A stretch of DNA of 64,000 bases from Staphylococcus condimenti. GTDB taxonomy: Bacteria; Bacillota; Bacilli; Staphylococcales; Staphylococcaceae. Positions within the stretch are counted from its first letter, which is position 1. Each line of letters opens with the position of its first letter. A program made the position numbers and the translations under genes. The DNA is taken from assembly GCF_001618885.1 (NCBI RefSeq), contig NZ_CP015114.1:248001-312000 (forward strand), given 5' to 3'. Shown in pieces: positions 62,168 to 64,000 of this stretch. The notes below the pieces were generated by a model. The model was not told the origin of the DNA. It searched no databases and saw only the letters and a program-made list of their open reading frames with translations.

Positions 62168-63153
62168 TGAAAAATTTAATATTGGCAGCTGATGTTGGCG
62201 GTACAACATGTAAATTAGGAATTTTTGATAATCATCTAGACAGACTAGCGAAGTGGTCAATACAAACAGATATCAGTGATCCGACAGGCGTTGTATTACT
62301 CAAGAACATTTATAGTGCTTTTGTACAAAAATTAAATGAGCTTAATTTTAAAATGGAAGATGTAATTGGTTTAGGAGTAGGAGTACCAGGTCCTGTCGAT
62401 TTCGAAACTGGAATAGTACACGGAGCAGTAAATTTAAATTGGCCAGGAGATGTAAATATCAGAGAAATTTTATCTCAATATGTTAGTTTTCCTGTTTTTG
62501 TAGATAATGATGCTAATGCAGCAGCATTAGGCGAAAAGCATAAAGGAGCTGGCCATGATGCCGATGATGTAGTGGCAATCACACTGGGAACAGGTGTAGG
62601 TGGCGGAATTATTTCAAACGGAAAATTAGTACATGGACATAACGGTTCTGGTGCAGAAATTGGACATTTCCGAGTAGATTTTGATCAAAGATTTGCTTGC
62701 AATTGTGGAAAATATGGTTGTTTAGAAACTGTTGCCTCTGCAACAGGAGTTGTTAACTTAGTTAAATTTTATCATCCTAAATTAACTATTAAATCTTCAA
62801 TTTTAGAGCTTATTAAAGAAGACCGAGTAACAGCTAAAGATGTATTTGATGCTTCGAAAAAAGGTGATTTATTCTGTTTGTTTATAACTGAAAGAGTGGC
62901 AAACTATATTGCTTATGCTTGTAGTATCATCAGTGTTATGAGTAATCCAAAATACATTATTTTAGGTGGCGGAATGTCAGAAGCAGGAGATATTCTAATT
63001 GAAAATATTAAAACAGAATATCGCAATTTAACATTCACTCCTGCTCAAAACGGGACTGAAATTGTTAAAGCCCAACTTGGAAATGATGCTGGAATTGCAG
63101 GAGCAGCTGGTTTAATTAAAACTTACGTAATTGATGAGGAGCGTGTTGAATAA
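62167..63153 (+). CDS. glk: Glucokinase (ROK family)
   Basis: Phosphorylates free cytoplasmic glucose with ATP. The ATP site is [15 protein letters not shown]. The sugar site is [25 protein letters not shown] and [10 protein letters not shown]. The ROK zinc motif is [10 protein letters not shown] with the preceding His. [16 protein letters not shown] is conserved. 328 aa. AAAGAAGGATGAG precedes the ATG. It overlaps the next gene by 1 nt. Confidence 0.96.
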   Translation: MKNLILAADVGGTTCKLGIFDNHLDRLAKWSIQTDISDPTGVVLLKNIYSAFVQKLNELNFKMEDVIGLGVGVPGPVDFETGIVHGAVNLNWPGDVNIREILSQYVSFPVFVDNDANAAALGEKHKGAGHDADDVVAITLGTGVGGGIISNGKLVHGHNGSGAEIGHFRVDFDQRFACNCGKYGCLETVASATGVVNLVKFYHPKLTIKSSILELIKEDRVTAKDVFDASKKGDLFCLFITERVANYIAYACSIISVMSNPKYIILGGGMSEAGDILIENIKTEYRNLTFTPAQNGTEIVKAQLGNDAGIAGAAGLIKTYVIDEERVE

Positions 63154-63482
63154 TGGCAATAGTAGACGTTGTAGTCATACCTGTAGGTACTGAGGGACCA
63201 AGTGTGAGTAAATATATTGCAGAAATTCAAACAAAATTAAAAGAGTATAAAGAACAAGGTTTAATCGATTATCAATTGACACCAATGAATACATTGATAG
63301 AAGGTGATTTAAAAGATTTGTTTACTGTAGTTCAAGCCATTCATGAATTACCCTTTAATAAAGGGGTAGACCGGGTATGTACTAATATAAGAATTGATGA
63401 TCGTCGTGATAAATCTCGTAAAATGAACGATAAGCTAACATCAGTTCAAAATCAATTAGATAAAATGAGTGGTGAAAAATAA
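63153..63482 (+). CDS. MTH1187-family thiamine-binding protein (YqgV)
   Basis: A 109-aa protein of the DUF77/MTH1187 fold, related to thiamine or hydroxymethylpyrimidine binding proteins; the cellular role is uncertain. VVVIPVGTEGPSVSKYIAEI, the core YQLTPMNTLIEGDLKDLFTV and a closing TNIRIDDRRDKSRKM are typical. Coupled by single-base overlaps to glk before it and the hydrolase after it. Confidence 0.9.
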   Translation: MAIVDVVVIPVGTEGPSVSKYIAEIQTKLKEYKEQGLIDYQLTPMNTLIEGDLKDLFTVVQAIHELPFNKGVDRVCTNIRIDDRRDKSRKMNDKLTSVQNQLDKMSGEK

Positions 63483-64000
63483 TGCATATTTCTTCTTTGA
63501 CGCTAGGTATTGCAGATACAAACACCTATTTTATAGAAGATGAGAACAATGTTTTACTTGTAGACCCTTCTAGTGATGGAAATAAAATTATTAAAAAATT
63601 AAATGAAATTAACAAACCATTAAAAGCTATTATTTTAACCCATGCACACTTTGATCATATTGGTGCTTTAGACGAAGTGTTAGAGGAATTTGATGTGCCC
63701 GTTTACCTTCATACAGAAGAATTTGATTTCTTCTTAGACCCTAGTAAAAACGGCTCAGCAAAATTCAAGCAATATGGTTTAGAACCAGTGATAAGTAATG
63801 CATCGCCTCAACCGTTAGAGGAAGGTCCTAATAAAATAGGCGGATTTGAAATTGATGTATTGCACACTCCCGGCCATTCACCAGGAAGTTTAACATATGT
63901 ATTTAATGATTTTGCAGTAGTAGGCGATACGCTATTTAACAATGGTATAGGTCGTACAGATTTATATCGTGGAGACTATGAAACTTTAGTAGATTCTATT
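63482..64000 (+). CDS. Metallo-beta-lactamase-fold hydrolase, 3' end cut by window
   Basis: Starts at ATG in TAATG shared with the previous stop. The visible 173 residues begin MHISSLTLGIADTNTYFIED and show LVDPSSDG, THAHFDHIGALDEV (HxHxDH zinc motif), VLHTPGHSPGSLTYVF (next zinc His) and VVGDTLFNNGIGRTDL (bridging Asp). This is the glyoxalase II-like YqgX group found after glcK-yqgV in Bacillus. Whether the substrate is a thioester is not known. The frame is open at base 64000. Confidence 0.92.
   Translation, partial: MHISSLTLGIADTNTYFIEDENNVLLVDPSSDGNKIIKKLNEINKPLKAIILTHAHFDHIGALDEVLEEFDVPVYLHTEEFDFFLDPSKNGSAKFKQYGLEPVISNASPQPLEEGPNKIGGFEIDVLHTPGHSPGSLTYVFNDFAVVGDTLFNNGIGRTDLYRGDYETLVDSI

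Overview
The window is a stretch of low-GC Firmicute core chromosome, almost certainly a Staphylococcus. SigA (369 aa), Zur, PBP3, YqeH, HolA and the gene order rpsU-nfeD-floA-phoH-ybeY-dgkA-cdd-era-recO-glyS-ccpN-ppsR-dnaG-rpoD are all of staphylococcal type. The base composition, slightly richer in GC than S. aureus as I remember it, and the differences from S. aureus proteins I recall fit the S. carnosus/S. simulans group; that species call is inference. Nearly everything reads on the + strand. The exceptions are rpsT, glyS and one transposase.

Layout. 1-2.0 kb: cysteine desulfurase (cut by the window edge) and MnmA, the tRNA 2-thiouridine pair. 2.0-9.2 kb: TPR protein, RecD2, then a T-box-controlled alaS followed by IreB, RuvX and a DUF1292 protein. 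9.4-13.6 kb: TrmR, TrhP1 and TrhP2 (hydroxy/methoxyuridine at tRNA position 34), uridine kinase and GreA. 13.7-19.4 kb: MtnN, then yqeG-yqeH-aroE-yhbY-nadD-yqeK-rsfS-yqeM, a ribosome-assembly, shikimate and NAD group. 19.4-24.2 kb: comEA-comEB-comEC, holA (frameshifted) and rpsT. 24.5-35.8 kb: lepA, hemW, the CIRCE-controlled hrcA-grpE-dnaK-dnaJ-prmA-rsmE-mtaB heat-shock cluster, and rpsU. 35.9-42.4 kb: NfeD, FloA, an unknown membrane-anchored protein, PhoH, YbeY, DgkA, Cdd, Era, RecO. 42.5-49 kb: glyS with its T-box on the minus strand, CcpN, PpsR, primase and the housekeeping sigma factor. 49-56 kb: TrmK, a Nif3-like protein, CshB, endonuclease IV, a zinc ABC transporter with Zur, and superoxide dismutase. 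56-60 kb: a frameshifted penicillin-binding protein 3 gene and a complete ISL3-family insertion sequence with an 8-bp target duplication. 60-64 kb: fthC, rhomboid protease, YqgQ, glucokinase, a thiamine-binding protein and a metallo-beta-lactamase-fold hydrolase cut by the window end.

I see no phage, CRISPR array, rRNA, tRNA or defence island. The interest lies in expression signals and small lesions. holA is split exactly at an in-frame A AAA AAG slippery heptamer. The comEA ribosome-binding site lies inside the terminator hairpin of the preceding operon. A full intrinsic terminator lies inside the first codons of rsmE and repeats the stem of the ppsR terminator. ccpN has no canonical start codon. 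pbp3 is broken by loss of one A. Several untranslated regions carry unusually elaborate hairpins. Coordinates of starts were adjusted from the longest reading frame wherever the Shine-Dalgarno sequence or family length argued for it.
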